Assembly (NCBI GenBank): GCA_014584395.1
Contig: JACTMY010000010.1
Span: 62,001 to 126,000 of the forward strand
Source: Planctomycetota bacterium
GTDB lineage: Bacteria > Planctomycetota > Planctomycetia > Gemmatales > HRBIN36
Reading direction: 5' to 3'
Length of the DNA: 64,000 nucleotides
A program made the position numbers and the translations under genes. The notes below the pieces were generated by a model, which did no database searches, was not told where the DNA came from, and saw only the letters and a program-made list of their open reading frames with translations. Positions 54,783 through 63,569 of the stretch are shown here, in pieces (the stretch's first letter is position 1; every line of letters begins with the position of its first letter).

Positions 54783-55298
54783 ATGAACTTTTGGATGTGG
54801 CGGCCGGACTCTCATCCCCTGTCCAATCTTGAACAGCAGATGAATCAACTGTTCAACATGACCATGAATTTGGTCGGTCGCCAGTTATTTCAAACCGATC
54901 AGCCCTTCCTGCAAAGCAACCTTTACGAAACAGCTCAGGACTATTTTTTCCTCATGCCGCTGCCTGGCGTCGATGCGAATCAGATTGAATTGCAGATCGC
55001 TGGCAATCATTTAATGATCAAGGGTGACCGCCGGCGGCCGGATCATATAGCGGATGAAGCCTATCGCCGGCAAGAGCGTTGGATGGGACGGTGGCAGAGA
55101 TCGATTCCGCTGCCGCCGCGCGCCGACGTCGCCCACATCTCCGCTTCCCTGGAGAATGGGATACTGCTCATTCGCCTGCCCAAGCAGCCCGAGCCTCAAC
55201 CCCATGTCCTGCCGATCAAGGTCCGACAAACACACGCCGGCCCGACCACGATCACGGCCGAAGGCCCCGCATTCGATGAAAGGAATGGCGCCTCATGA
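54783..55298 (+). CDS. Small heat-shock protein, Hsp20 family, first copy
   Basis: A 171-residue alpha-crystallin chaperone. The crystallin domain (about 45-140) has YETAQDYFFLMPLPGVDANQ and NHLMIKGDRR; the C-terminal part has ENGILLIRLPKQ, the region before the usual IxI-type anchor. GGGGG lies seven bases before the ATG. The upstream 235 bases are AT-rich compared with neighbours and contain no CIRCE element. It overlaps the second hsp20 by four bases (ATGA), so the two are translationally coupled. Confidence 0.92.
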   Translation: MNFWMWRPDSHPLSNLEQQMNQLFNMTMNLVGRQLFQTDQPFLQSNLYETAQDYFFLMPLPGVDANQIELQIAGNHLMIKGDRRRPDHIADEAYRRQERWMGRWQRSIPLPPRADVAHISASLENGILLIRLPKQPEPQPHVLPIKVRQTHAGPTTITAEGPAFDERNGAS

Positions 55299-55693
55299 GC
55301 GAATCGGTTTCACCCGAAACATTGGGCCCCGTCAAGGGAGACGCGGCGCCTTTCGTCTATTCACCGGCGCTGGATATCCATGAAACCGCCGAGGGGCTGG
55401 TGCTCGAAGCGGATTTACCCGGCGTGGCGGCTGATCAATTGCAAATCCAAGTGCAAAACAATGTCTTGCAGATTTATGGCAAGGTCCAATGGCCTCTTCC
55501 AGACGATTGCCGCGCCCTCCATGCAGAAATTCAGCCAGGCGACTTTTATCGCTCCTTTATCCTAAGTGATGAAGTGAATACGGAAAAAATTGAAGCCGAT
55601 TTCAAGAATGGGGTGTTGACCCTCTTTCTACCTAGAGTCGAAAAGTCGAAACCGCGTAAAATCGAAATTCGAACGCAAGGACAAGATCGCTAG
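55295..55693 (+). CDS. Small heat-shock protein, Hsp20 family, second copy
   Basis: A 132-residue alpha-crystallin protein. The domain starts PALDIHETAEGLVLEADLPGV and has NNVLQIYGKV and FKNGVLTLFLPRVEKSKPRKIEI, with the GVLTLxLP motif. It differs clearly in sequence from the first copy, so the pair is an old duplication or a heteromeric set. Starts inside the first gene's stop (ATGA). Confidence 0.92.
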   Translation: MSESVSPETLGPVKGDAAPFVYSPALDIHETAEGLVLEADLPGVAADQLQIQVQNNVLQIYGKVQWPLPDDCRALHAEIQPGDFYRSFILSDEVNTEKIEADFKNGVLTLFLPRVEKSKPRKIEIRTQGQDR

Positions 55694-55739
55694 AGAAGGT
55701 CAAGCGATAGACGGCATGTCCCGTTCATGGGGCGATCCA

Positions 55740-56969
55740 CTAATCATCCTCTTGGTCCATGTCCCACAGGTCGAACTGCCCTGTCAACCAGGCCAAACAT
55801 TTTCCCCAATTGGATCGGTTGCCCGGCGTGAGGCTGCCCAACAGACGCGGCCCGCTGGCGCCGGTCACGCTCGGCACATTGGCTGCCTCGCCATCGAGAA
55901 ACAGACAAGCCAGCACGGCGGCCGTCACGGCCTGGTGACTCTCCCCGGGAACGCCATGCTGCTCGCTGCGGTCCAAGGGAATGCCTGGGAACTGTTCTTC
56001 GATGAGCCTGAGCAAGAAGCCATTGCGAGTCCCCCGCCCCGTCAGGATGACCCGATGCACTGGCGGCCCCTTGTGGACGCCAAGCCGGCCCAGGCCATGC
56101 CGCAAGGACCATGCCAGCCAATGGTGAGCCGTGCACAAAACGTCTTCGCCTTTCCATGATTTCTGTTGCGCTTGAGCGACGGTTTGCTTGGCCAGTTCAT
56201 CGCTGAAATGTTGCCGATGCAGGCTCATGGGCAGCTTCTTATGGAGCATGGGGTGCTGTTGCCAGCGCTCCAAAAGCTCTGGAATTTGCTTGCCTTGAAC
56301 GGCCCAATGCCCGATGGCGTCCATGCGGTCTTGATGGCGGCCGAGGTGATGCATCAACGCTTCCAACAAAGCCATCCCGGGGCCGCACTCGAGGGAGCGG
56401 ACGTTGGCCGGGTCGCTTGCGGCGCTGAGAAGGCTCACTTGGGTGAGCCCGCTTAGATGCAGAATGAGCCTGGACTCATCGGGGACTTGAAACAGCAAGG
56501 CGTCGACCAGCGCCGCGAGCGGCGCTCCATGGCCATGAGCGGCCAGGTCCCGCCAGACAAAATCATGAATCGTGGAAAGCCCAGTGCGTTCGGCCACGAT
56601 GGCGGGGGCGCCCAGCGAAAGATGCGTGGGCACGGCCCCATCGCTTTCATGGCAGGCCGCCAGTCCGAGCAAGCCCGCGCACAAGACGCGCCCCAAACTG
56701 ACCCCGGCCCGATCTGCCATCTGCCTGGCCGTGTGCGCCGCGGCTTCGCCAATCACGCGATGAGCCACGGCCGCTTGAAACGTGTCCGCCGAGCGCGGCT
56801 GAGCCACGCGATGCAGCAATTGACGGACCTCTTGTCCGAACGCTTCCGCGTGGGTTCGCCGAACCATGACGCGCAGCTCGCGCCCCTGGTCAAAGACCTC
56901 CACCAGGGCTGCTTGAACGCCATCCAAGCATGCCCCGCAAGACAGTCCCATGACCAGCCGTTTGATCAT
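55740..56969 (-). CDS. Anhydro-N-acetylmuramic acid kinase-like protein, divergent
   Basis: A 409-residue member of the AnmK family, which phosphorylates anhydroMurNAc in peptidoglycan recycling. Fold landmarks are at the right places: GLSCGACLDGVQAALVE, TIHDFVWRDLAAHGHGAPLAALVD, VILTGRGTRN. Three ATP-site motifs are altered: the N-terminal MSGTSLDG is SCGACLDG, the GGIAN-type loop is LSGLTQV, and the C-terminal GGG..N is TGRGTRN. The catalytic aspartate region (RDLAAHG) is retained. Activity may be weak or changed. ATG at 56969, with GAGG six bases upstream. It follows the C26 hydrolase gene by 57 bases on the same strand. Confidence 0.78.
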   Translation of the reverse strand: MIKRLVMGLSCGACLDGVQAALVEVFDQGRELRVMVRRTHAEAFGQEVRQLLHRVAQPRSADTFQAAVAHRVIGEAAAHTARQMADRAGVSLGRVLCAGLLGLAACHESDGAVPTHLSLGAPAIVAERTGLSTIHDFVWRDLAAHGHGAPLAALVDALLFQVPDESRLILHLSGLTQVSLLSAASDPANVRSLECGPGMALLEALMHHLGRHQDRMDAIGHWAVQGKQIPELLERWQQHPMLHKKLPMSLHRQHFSDELAKQTVAQAQQKSWKGEDVLCTAHHWLAWSLRHGLGRLGVHKGPPVHRVILTGRGTRNGFLLRLIEEQFPGIPLDRSEQHGVPGESHQAVTAAVLACLFLDGEAANVPSVTGASGPRLLGSLTPGNRSNWGKCLAWLTGQFDLWDMDQEDD

Positions 56970-57026
56970 GTCGGCCTCGCGGACGAACCGGTTGCTGCAT
57001 GAGGGCGAGGGGTTCAACCAGCCAAA

Positions 57027-57797
57027 TCAAGCCGCCAACTGCAAGGCCATTTCCTTGCGGGTGCAGGCTTGAACGAAGGATTCGAACAATTGCATGTCGA
57101 GCGCCGAAGCCGTCTCGGAATGCGGATGCCATTGCACGCCAATGCAGTACCAATCGCGCTCCACGGATTCAAAGGCTTCAATCACGCCATCGCTGGCCTT
57201 GGCGGCAATCTTGAATCCGGGGGCCAATTGATTGACCGCTTGTTGATGGTAGCTATTCACGCGCACTTCCGTGCCGCCGTAAATCGCATCGAGGCGCGTG
57301 CCCGGCTCGAGCAAGACCAAATGGCGATGCACGCCGCCGGTGAGATCCTTGTGCGGAAAGGTCTTGGGGCTATCGCTGGGCAAATGCAGGAAGATCGACC
57401 CGCCCGCCACGACATTCAGCTCCAACATGCCCAAGGAGACGGCCAAGACGGGCATCTGCCGATCCAGAATAATCTTGCACAAGGCGCGATCAAACTCCTC
57501 GCGGCGCGCCGGCATCGGCTGCACCGCGGGATGCGGGTTCATACCCAGGCGCCGTGGATCCATGTCGAGCGGACCGCTGGTCAACAAAAAACCATCCAAT
57601 CGCGACATGATGTCTTCCAAATCACGATCCTTGAGGGCAGGCGAGATGATGATCGGCATACCCCCTGCTTGATAGATGGCATCGGCGTAACCCGCATGAA
57701 CGCGCAGTTGGGCCGAACCATTCTTCCCCGCGGGAAGATAGTCCATGTTGAGGCCGATCATCGGGCGGGTTGGTTTCGACGCAGGGTGCTTCGCCAT
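57027..57797 (-). CDS. Peptidase C26-like (gamma-glutamyl hydrolase family) protein without catalytic cysteine
   Basis: A 256-residue class I glutamine-amidotransferase fold of the C26/PuuD type, which cleaves gamma-glutamyl bonds. Family landmarks include YADAIYQAGGMPIIISP, LTSGPLDMDP (usual LTGGxDxxP), NSYHQQAV and GVQWHPH. The nucleophile elbow is AVSLGMLELNV, so the usual cysteine is S121, and the catalytic pair HPE is H224-P-H226. Two of three catalytic residues are replaced, so it is probably not an active hydrolase of the usual kind. AAGGAGGG precedes the ATG at 57797. Confidence 0.8.
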   Translation of the reverse strand: MAKHPASKPTRPMIGLNMDYLPAGKNGSAQLRVHAGYADAIYQAGGMPIIISPALKDRDLEDIMSRLDGFLLTSGPLDMDPRRLGMNPHPAVQPMPARREEFDRALCKIILDRQMPVLAVSLGMLELNVVAGGSIFLHLPSDSPKTFPHKDLTGGVHRHLVLLEPGTRLDAIYGGTEVRVNSYHQQAVNQLAPGFKIAAKASDGVIEAFESVERDWYCIGVQWHPHSETASALDMQLFESFVQACTRKEMALQLAA

Positions 57798-58101
57798 GAG
57801 TTTCCCTCCTTGGAAAGTAGTCGGCGCGGCGGACAAGTCTTTCATCGTTAAAGGCCGCGCTCGTCCCTGAGGTCAAGCCTAACGACACAGAGACGTGCGA
57901 GTATAGGCTGGCGAAAATGCACTTTCAAGCCCACTTAGAGAACTTTTTTTCAGGGTCGATCAGCAGATGGTTTGACGTCCATGGCCCGCCGCCTTACGCT
58001 GATGATGTGCACTCGTGCACGAAAACCGCAGCGGCTCGGCCTCTTTGTGCCGTTCACGTTACCAACATGGGGATCATCGTTAATTAGATCAGGCAGAAAC
58101 C
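57798..58101. other. Divergent intergenic region
   Basis: No gene is seen. It holds the leader of the C26 gene on the minus strand and the promoter-like elements and palindrome listed at 57972-58020 on the plus strand. Confidence 0.6.
57972..58020 (+). promoter_or_regulatory. Possible promoter with palindromic operator for the SDR gene
   Basis: TTGACG (57972-57977) is 17 bases from TACGCT (57995-58000), a weak -10. GTGCAC-TC-GTGCAC (58007-58020), two self-complementary hexamers, lies where the transcript should start and could bind a dimeric repressor. Confidence 0.3.
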
Positions 58102-58845
58102 ATGAACCTTGAATCCTTGGCGCAAAAAAAGGTGATCCTCACCGGCGGCGGCAGCGGCATTGGCCGCGCTTCGGCCTTGGCCTTGCACCAGGCGGGCGCC
58201 CACGTGCTCATCACCGGCCGCAACGAAGACAAGCTGCGATCGGTCAAGGAAGCAGCCCGCGGCAGCGCGCCTTTTCATTATCGCCTGTGCGACGGGACCA
58301 AGGCGAACCAAGTCGCCGAGACCGTCCCATGGGCGTTGCAGCAACTCGGAGGAAGAATCGATATCCTGGTCAACAACGCCGGGCTCAACACGAAGGAGCG
58401 CTCCGCGCGCTCCCTGTCCCCCGACCAATGGGACCAAGTGATCGCCGCGAATTTACACAGCGCCTTTTATTTCATTCACGCCGTTCTGCCGGTCATGAGC
58501 CAGCAGCGCGAGGGGCTGATCATCAACATCACCTCCGTGGCGGGCAAGCGCGCCTCCAAGCTCGGCGGCGCCGCTTACTCCGCTTCGAAGTTCGGCATGC
58601 AGGCCCTCAGCCTGTGCGTGGGCTTGGAAGAGAAGGACCATGGCATTCGCTGCACGGCGATCATTCCAGGCGAAGTCGACACGCCGATCCTTGACCAGCG
58701 CCCGGAGCCGGTCACCGCCGAGAAAAGAAAGCAAATCCTCCAACCAGAGGACGTGGCGCAAGCCGTGCTGTTCGTGGCTTCGCTGCGCAGCGGCGTGAAC
58801 GTTCCCGAATTGATCATCACGCCGACGCAACAAGCCTATGCCTGA
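58102..58845 (+). CDS. Short-chain dehydrogenase/reductase
   Basis: A 247-residue NAD(P)-dependent oxidoreductase with the classical SDR motifs: TGGGSGIGRASAL (cofactor loop), NNAGLN, the catalytic serine in INITSVAG, and YSASK with the active tyrosine and lysine. It ends IIPGEVDTPIL and a short tail. The substrate cannot be told from sequence. It stands alone in front of a lipoprotein gene by 45 bases. Confidence 0.95.
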   Translation: MNLESLAQKKVILTGGGSGIGRASALALHQAGAHVLITGRNEDKLRSVKEAARGSAPFHYRLCDGTKANQVAETVPWALQQLGGRIDILVNNAGLNTKERSARSLSPDQWDQVIAANLHSAFYFIHAVLPVMSQQREGLIINITSVAGKRASKLGGAAYSASKFGMQALSLCVGLEEKDHGIRCTAIIPGEVDTPILDQRPEPVTAEKRKQILQPEDVAQAVLFVASLRSGVNVPELIITPTQQAYA

Positions 58846-58890
58846 TGGCAAGGATGCATTTTCCCTCCCCTTTGATGTTCAGGAGTTGTC

Positions 58891-59295
58891 ATGTCGTGCA
58901 GAGTTCTCCCGTGCGTTCTGATGGTTTTGCTGCTTTCAAGCTGCCAAAAAACGACCATGATCTTCAGTGATCAGAAAGTGACCATCGAAGCGGGCAGCGT
59001 GAAGGAACTGGTCGTCGATGCGCCCAAGACGGATCAACAGGTGGACGTGACTTTGGAAGGCAATGGCGATTTGGAAGCTTATCTGGTCGTCGGTTCGCCC
59101 AAGGCCGTCGTTGAACTGCTGCAAAACGGCCGAACGCCGGCCGCTGGGAGTTACGTCGCCATCAGCAAAGTGCAAAAGAAGGGCGAGCTGAGAGGAAAGG
59201 TCCCTGCCGGTTCCGAGTACGCTGTCATTCTCAGCAATCCAGGCGGAACGACCAAGGAATTCATCGTGTCGATTCGCGGTTCGACGGCCAGATAA
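58891..59295 (+). CDS. Small lipoprotein (134 aa)
   Basis: The first 18 residues form a lipoprotein signal with lipobox LSSC. The mature part is a small beta-rich domain of about 115 residues with no known family (DQQVDVTLEGNGDLEAYLVV and SEYAVILSNPGG). It is followed after 25 bases by a two-helix membrane protein gene, probably on the same transcript. Confidence 0.75.
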   Translation: MSCRVLPCVLMVLLLSSCQKTTMIFSDQKVTIEAGSVKELVVDAPKTDQQVDVTLEGNGDLEAYLVVGSPKAVVELLQNGRTPAAGSYVAISKVQKKGELRGKVPAGSEYAVILSNPGGTTKEFIVSIRGSTAR

Positions 59296-59320
59296 ACAGG
59301 GTTATATTCAGGATTACGGA

Positions 59321-60028
59321 ATGAGTGTCGAAGCTGCCTCTATGGTCATGATGTCTTTCCTGGCCGTCGAGTCCATCATTTGGTTGATTGGGTTAACTTG
59401 GCTTGTGCAATCGCGGCGGCGGGCCGACCCCATCCCGGAAGCCATGACCACGGCCTTTTTCGAAGAAGCGGCTCTGGCATCGTGTGATCGGCTGCAAGGC
59501 GCCATCGAACTCCCAGGATCGCCAAGGGAAATCGCAACCAGGCTCAAGCGGGCCGTCAACGATCCCGATAAGAATCCTTTTTACCCCTTGCTGATCATCC
59601 AACATCAGAGCGACCACGAACTGACGCTGGCGCGGTCCGATGCGGCTCCGGGCCATCCACTGCTCCAGCGCACGCCCCAATTAAGCTATCATTCCTTGCA
59701 AGAACCAACGCCGCAACGCACCTCGATCGCCTACCTGCTGTACACAACTCCTCCCCGGGCCTGGCTGCTGGCGGGATGGGTCGTGCAAATGTTGGCCCTG
59801 GCAGCATTGGTTGGAGGAAGCCTGTTGATTTACCATTTTTTCTTGAGCAGCGATGAACCAGAGATGCGCGTTCAGGTCATACAAATGGTCCAAATCGGCC
59901 ATTTTCTCTGGCCAAACTTCGTTGTTCTTGGCAAGGTGCGCTGGCTCCGCAAACAAGTCGCGCAAGGATGGGAATCCTGGCTGAGCCATGCCGCTGCAAC
60001 TTCAGCCGGCCCACCCAACCATTCATGA
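59321..60028 (+). CDS. Two-helix membrane protein, unrecognised
   Basis: A 235-residue protein with one membrane helix near residues 9-28 and a second at about 148-172, and a soluble region between them. No family recognised; it contains a basic RRRADP stop-transfer after the first helix. Co-oriented with and close behind the lipoprotein gene. Confidence 0.65.
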   Translation: MSVEAASMVMMSFLAVESIIWLIGLTWLVQSRRRADPIPEAMTTAFFEEAALASCDRLQGAIELPGSPREIATRLKRAVNDPDKNPFYPLLIIQHQSDHELTLARSDAAPGHPLLQRTPQLSYHSLQEPTPQRTSIAYLLYTTPPRAWLLAGWVVQMLALAALVGGSLLIYHFFLSSDEPEMRVQVIQMVQIGHFLWPNFVVLGKVRWLRKQVAQGWESWLSHAAATSAGPPNHS

Positions 60029-60070
60029 CCCTATGAGACGAGCCGCCGCTGCATCCGCAATGGACGTGGC

Positions 60071-60433
60071 TTATTTCTTCAATTCAATGGGAACCTGGTC
60101 GATCTTGGCCGCCAGGATAAAGTCATTCTCCGACAGGCCGTTCAAGGCATGAGTCATGATTTCAATGCGCACCTGGCGATAGCCGGTGAGGTGCAGGTCG
60201 GGATGATGATCCTGCTCCTCGGCGATGGCCGCGATGTGCTGAAAGAAGCCGATGGCCGCCATGAAATCCTTGGCTTGCCATCGACGCTCAATCGCTTTGC
60301 CGTGCTCCGCAAGCCGCCACTGCGGCAAGGCTTGGAGCAATTCGGCCACTTGCTCGGGACGCAGCGGTTTCACGCCCCCCTCGCAGGGAACGCATTTCTG
60401 ACTGGCCAATCGCGCCGCGACGTTCTCGCTCAT
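60071..60433 (-). CDS. phhB: Pterin-4a-carbinolamine dehydratase
   Basis: A 120-residue enzyme that dehydrates 4a-hydroxytetrahydropterin, recycling the cofactor of aromatic amino acid hydroxylases. The family signature EQDHHPDLHLTGYRQVRIEI and HALNGLSENDF is intact, and CVPCEGGVKPLRPEQV is a typical start. ATG at 60433. No aromatic hydroxylase lies in the window. Confidence 0.94.
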   Translation of the reverse strand: MSENVAARLASQKCVPCEGGVKPLRPEQVAELLQALPQWRLAEHGKAIERRWQAKDFMAAIGFFQHIAAIAEEQDHHPDLHLTGYRQVRIEIMTHALNGLSENDFILAAKIDQVPIELKK

Positions 60434-60668
60434 GCTTCATCCCCCTTTGTAAATCACCTCTCCACGCGATGTTCGCATCTCTGCAACCCTGGCTCAACGA
60501 ATTTGTTGAAAATCTGTTTCATTTTCTCGCTGCTGGGACATTTTATGAATGGGATGAACTGGTCGCTTGCGGCACGCGAAAACGTGTGCCACAATGCTGG
60601 CCGGGCTTCCGTGTCATCGCCCCCTGCTATTTCATGCGATCCAAGTACGTCGTGCAAGGAAAGTCAAC

Positions 60669-62924
60669 ATGGCACTTACGCAAGCCAATCGGCAAATGGA
60701 GCTCATCACCCCCCTGGGAACCGATAAGCTTTTAATCGTCGGCTTCTCCGGCACGGAAGCGATTTCCGAGCTCTTCCGCTACGATATCGAGGTTGTGGCC
60801 GAGAAAGGCACGGATGCCCCGTTCGATAAAATTCTGGGACAAAGCATCACGATTCGGCTCAATTTGCCCGAGAACAAGAAACGCTTTTTCAACGGCATCT
60901 GCTCCAAATTCAGCCGGGCCGACATTGGCACGAAATTCACCTCGTACAGGCTGGAAATGGTGCCGAAATTGTGGCTCTTGACGCTGCAATCCCAAAGCCG
61001 CATTTTTCAACATCTCTCGGTCCCCGATATCCTTAAGAAAGTCCTCTCGGGAATCGATCACAGCTTGAATGTGCAGGGGACCTTCCATCCCCGCGATTTT
61101 TGCGTGCAATACCGTGAATCCGACTTTCACTTCCTTAGCCGGCTGATGGAAGAAGAGGGCATTTATTATTTCTTCAAGCACACCGAGAGCGGCCATCAAA
61201 TGGTCCTGGCCAATACCCCGCAAGGCCATCCTGCTCTCGCCGAAGGGTCCACCTTGATTCACTCCAGCCACGTCGGCGTGGGCGGGGATCAGTCGCGCAT
61301 CTTCGGCTGGAAGAAAACCCAGGAATTGATGACCGGCAAAGTGACCCTCTGGGACCATTGCTTTGAACTGCCGCACAGGCATTTAGAAGCTACCAAACCC
61401 ATCATCGACTCCGCCAGTTTGGGGGAAGTCAATCATAAACTGAAGCTCTCCATGAACGGCAATCTGGAAGCCTATGACTTCCCTGGCGCCTATGCCCAAC
61501 GCTTTGACGGCATCGACAAGGGCGGCGGCGAACAACCCGCCGAGATTCAAAAAATCTTCGAAGACAATGTCCGCACAACGGGCATCCGCATGCAGGAATT
61601 GGCCTCGCCTACGCTGTACGCCGAAGCCAAAAGCAGCTATCGCCACGTCATCTCAGGCCACAAGTTTACCTTCAAGCCCACTCCCGATGATCACGCCTCC
61701 ACGGGACTCATGGCCGCCGGGAGCTATGTGATCACGGCCGTGAAACACGAATGCCGCGTCTCGAGCAACTATCACTCCGGCGATTGGGGCGGCATGGATT
61801 ACAACAATCTTTTCAAATGCCAACCCGAAGCCCTGCCCTTCCGGCCGCCGCGCAAGGCCGTGAAGCCGGTGGTCCAAGGTTCGCAGACGGCCGTCGTGGT
61901 CGGCCCCGCGGGCGAGGAAATCTTCGTCGACAAATACAGCCGGGTGAAGGTCCAATTCCATTGGGATCGCGAAGGCAAAAATAACGCCGACAGCTCCTGC
62001 TGGCTGCGGGTCGGCACCCCCTGGGCGGGGAAAAATTGGGGCATGATCCACATCCCCCGCATCGGCCAGGAAGTCATCGTCGATTTTCTCGAAGGGGATC
62101 CCGATCAACCGATCATCGTCGGCAGCGTCTACAACGCCGACATGATGCCCCCCTATCCCTTGCCGGACAACAAGACGCAGTCCGGCGTCAAGAGCCGCAG
62201 TTCGCTCAAGGGCACGCCGACGGACTTCAACGAATTGCGGTTCGAAGACAAGAAAGACGCGGAACACGTCTATTTCCACGCACAAAAGGACTTCTTCCGC
62301 GTCGTCGAGCACAATGATGATCTCAAGGTGGGCTTTGGCGTCAAGGAAGGCATCAAGACGCATGAAGACGGCAGCCAAACGGTGGCCATCTACAACAATC
62401 AAAAAATCAACGTCGGCGATAAGAAATGCAAGGATGGCAGCCAAACGGAAACCATTTGGAACAATCAGACCGTAACGATCGGCGCGGGGAAGACGGAATC
62501 CAATAAAGGCGACCAAACGGTCAAAATCTGGAATAATCAAGAAATTGTCGTGGGTGATGGCAAGGGTGCCAATCCGGATGGCAGCCAAACCGAGACGATT
62601 TGGAAAAATCAAACGCTGATCATCAAGGAAGGTGATCGCACCAAGACCATCGAGAAAGGGAATGAAACCATCACGCTTAAAAAAGGGAATCGTGAAACCA
62701 CTCTGGATCAAGGGAATGACACGCTTACCCTGAAGCAAGGCAACCTGACCATCGAAGCCAAAGCGGGGAAAATTGAGATTTCCGCCGCGCAGAGCATTGA
62801 ACTCAAAGTGGGCGGGAACAGCATCAAAATCGAACAATCCGGCGTCACCATGAAGGGCATCATGTGCGAGGTGAACGGGTCGGCCCAAACGACCATCAAG
62901 GGCGGCGTGGTCATGATCAATTAA
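60669..62924 (+). CDS. VgrG-like tip spike protein
   Basis: A 751-residue spike protein of contractile injection systems. The N-terminal half has the phage gp27-like base (FRYDIEVVAEKG, LMEEEGIYYFFKHTESGHQMVLAN); the middle has the gp5 OB-fold with PRIGQEVIVDFLEGDPDQPIIVGSVYNADMMPPYPLP in successive parts (positions about 465-510). The C-terminal 180 residues form a beta-helix/prism of repeats such as GSQTETIWNNQTV and GNETITLKKG. AAGGAAAG precedes the ATG at 60669. It leads a module with an accessory gene and a PAAR gene. Confidence 0.93.
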   Translation: MALTQANRQMELITPLGTDKLLIVGFSGTEAISELFRYDIEVVAEKGTDAPFDKILGQSITIRLNLPENKKRFFNGICSKFSRADIGTKFTSYRLEMVPKLWLLTLQSQSRIFQHLSVPDILKKVLSGIDHSLNVQGTFHPRDFCVQYRESDFHFLSRLMEEEGIYYFFKHTESGHQMVLANTPQGHPALAEGSTLIHSSHVGVGGDQSRIFGWKKTQELMTGKVTLWDHCFELPHRHLEATKPIIDSASLGEVNHKLKLSMNGNLEAYDFPGAYAQRFDGIDKGGGEQPAEIQKIFEDNVRTTGIRMQELASPTLYAEAKSSYRHVISGHKFTFKPTPDDHASTGLMAAGSYVITAVKHECRVSSNYHSGDWGGMDYNNLFKCQPEALPFRPPRKAVKPVVQGSQTAVVVGPAGEEIFVDKYSRVKVQFHWDREGKNNADSSCWLRVGTPWAGKNWGMIHIPRIGQEVIVDFLEGDPDQPIIVGSVYNADMMPPYPLPDNKTQSGVKSRSSLKGTPTDFNELRFEDKKDAEHVYFHAQKDFFRVVEHNDDLKVGFGVKEGIKTHEDGSQTVAIYNNQKINVGDKKCKDGSQTETIWNNQTVTIGAGKTESNKGDQTVKIWNNQEIVVGDGKGANPDGSQTETIWKNQTLIIKEGDRTKTIEKGNETITLKKGNRETTLDQGNDTLTLKQGNLTIEAKAGKIEISAAQSIELKVGGNSIKIEQSGVTMKGIMCEVNGSAQTTIKGGVVMIN
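62367..62612 (+). repeat. Tandem repeats coding for the VgrG spike beta-structure
   Basis: Four imperfect repeats encode (D)GSQTxxIxNNQ-like units at about 65-80-base spacing (DGSQTVAIYNNQ, DGSQTETIWNNQ, GDQTVKIWNNQ, DGSQTETIWKNQ). They lie in the spike part of the protein and are followed by shorter GN-type repeats. Confidence 0.65.
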
Positions 62925-62958
62925 TGGCAGCTTCTTATCCTGATGGATCGAGCGCGAC

Positions 62959-63549
62959 ATGACGACCTTATCGAAAATCACCTTCAAGCAAGCGCAAGAG
63001 GTCAGCCAACTCTTTGGCAAGCCCCCGCCCCTGAGCGAGGAAGCGATGAAGTTGTTGCAGCCATCCCAGACGCCCGCTCAATTCATCGAACAGCTTGCGA
63101 GCAAACACATGCTGCATGACGCTGTCACGTTTCTCTGCCATGCCCTGCCGAAACGAGAAGCCATCTGGTGGGGCCTGCAATGCGCCAAGGAGGCCCATGG
63201 CTCCGCCCCGGCCGACCCGGTGAAGAAAGCCCTGCAAGCCACAGAGAAATGGGTGCTGGAAACCACCGAGGAAGCCCGCCGCGCCACGCAATCCGCGGCT
63301 GAGGCGGCCAAGCTGGAGACCCCCGCTGGCATGACGGCTTACGCCGTCTTCGTGAGCGGCGGCAGCGTCGCTCCGCCAACCGTGACCGAGGAAGTCAAAC
63401 CGCCCGAGCACTTGACGCCGCTCATGGTCGCATCGGCCATCAAACTATGCACCGTGCAAACGCAGCCTGAGAAAGCCGATGAAAAGTTGAAGCACTTCCA
63501 ACAGATCGGGTTGGACGTCGCTTCAGGCAAGAATGTTTGGAAAAAATAA
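62959..63549 (+). CDS. VgrG-associated accessory protein
   Basis: A 196-residue soluble protein. It has an N-terminal region with aromatic/basic content, a pattern LPKREAIWWGLQCAKEAHG, an Ala/Glu-rich helix and a C-terminal region ending in GLDVASGKNVWKK. It resembles a family found beside VgrG and PAAR genes (possibly DUF6931), probably a chaperone or adaptor for spike loading. It starts 34 bases after VgrG and ends 20 bases before the PAAR gene. Confidence 0.7.
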   Translation: MTTLSKITFKQAQEVSQLFGKPPPLSEEAMKLLQPSQTPAQFIEQLASKHMLHDAVTFLCHALPKREAIWWGLQCAKEAHGSAPADPVKKALQATEKWVLETTEEARRATQSAAEAAKLETPAGMTAYAVFVSGGSVAPPTVTEEVKPPEHLTPLMVASAIKLCTVQTQPEKADEKLKHFQQIGLDVASGKNVWKK

Positions 63550-63569
63550 CCCATCGCAGGGGAAGCATC

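Noticed and set aside
61653..63020. 455-codon open frame on the minus strand across VgrG
   Set aside because: It is a shadow of VgrG: the plus-strand protein has clear family motifs, while the reverse frame has no ribosome-binding site or recognisable domain and its composition follows codon bias.
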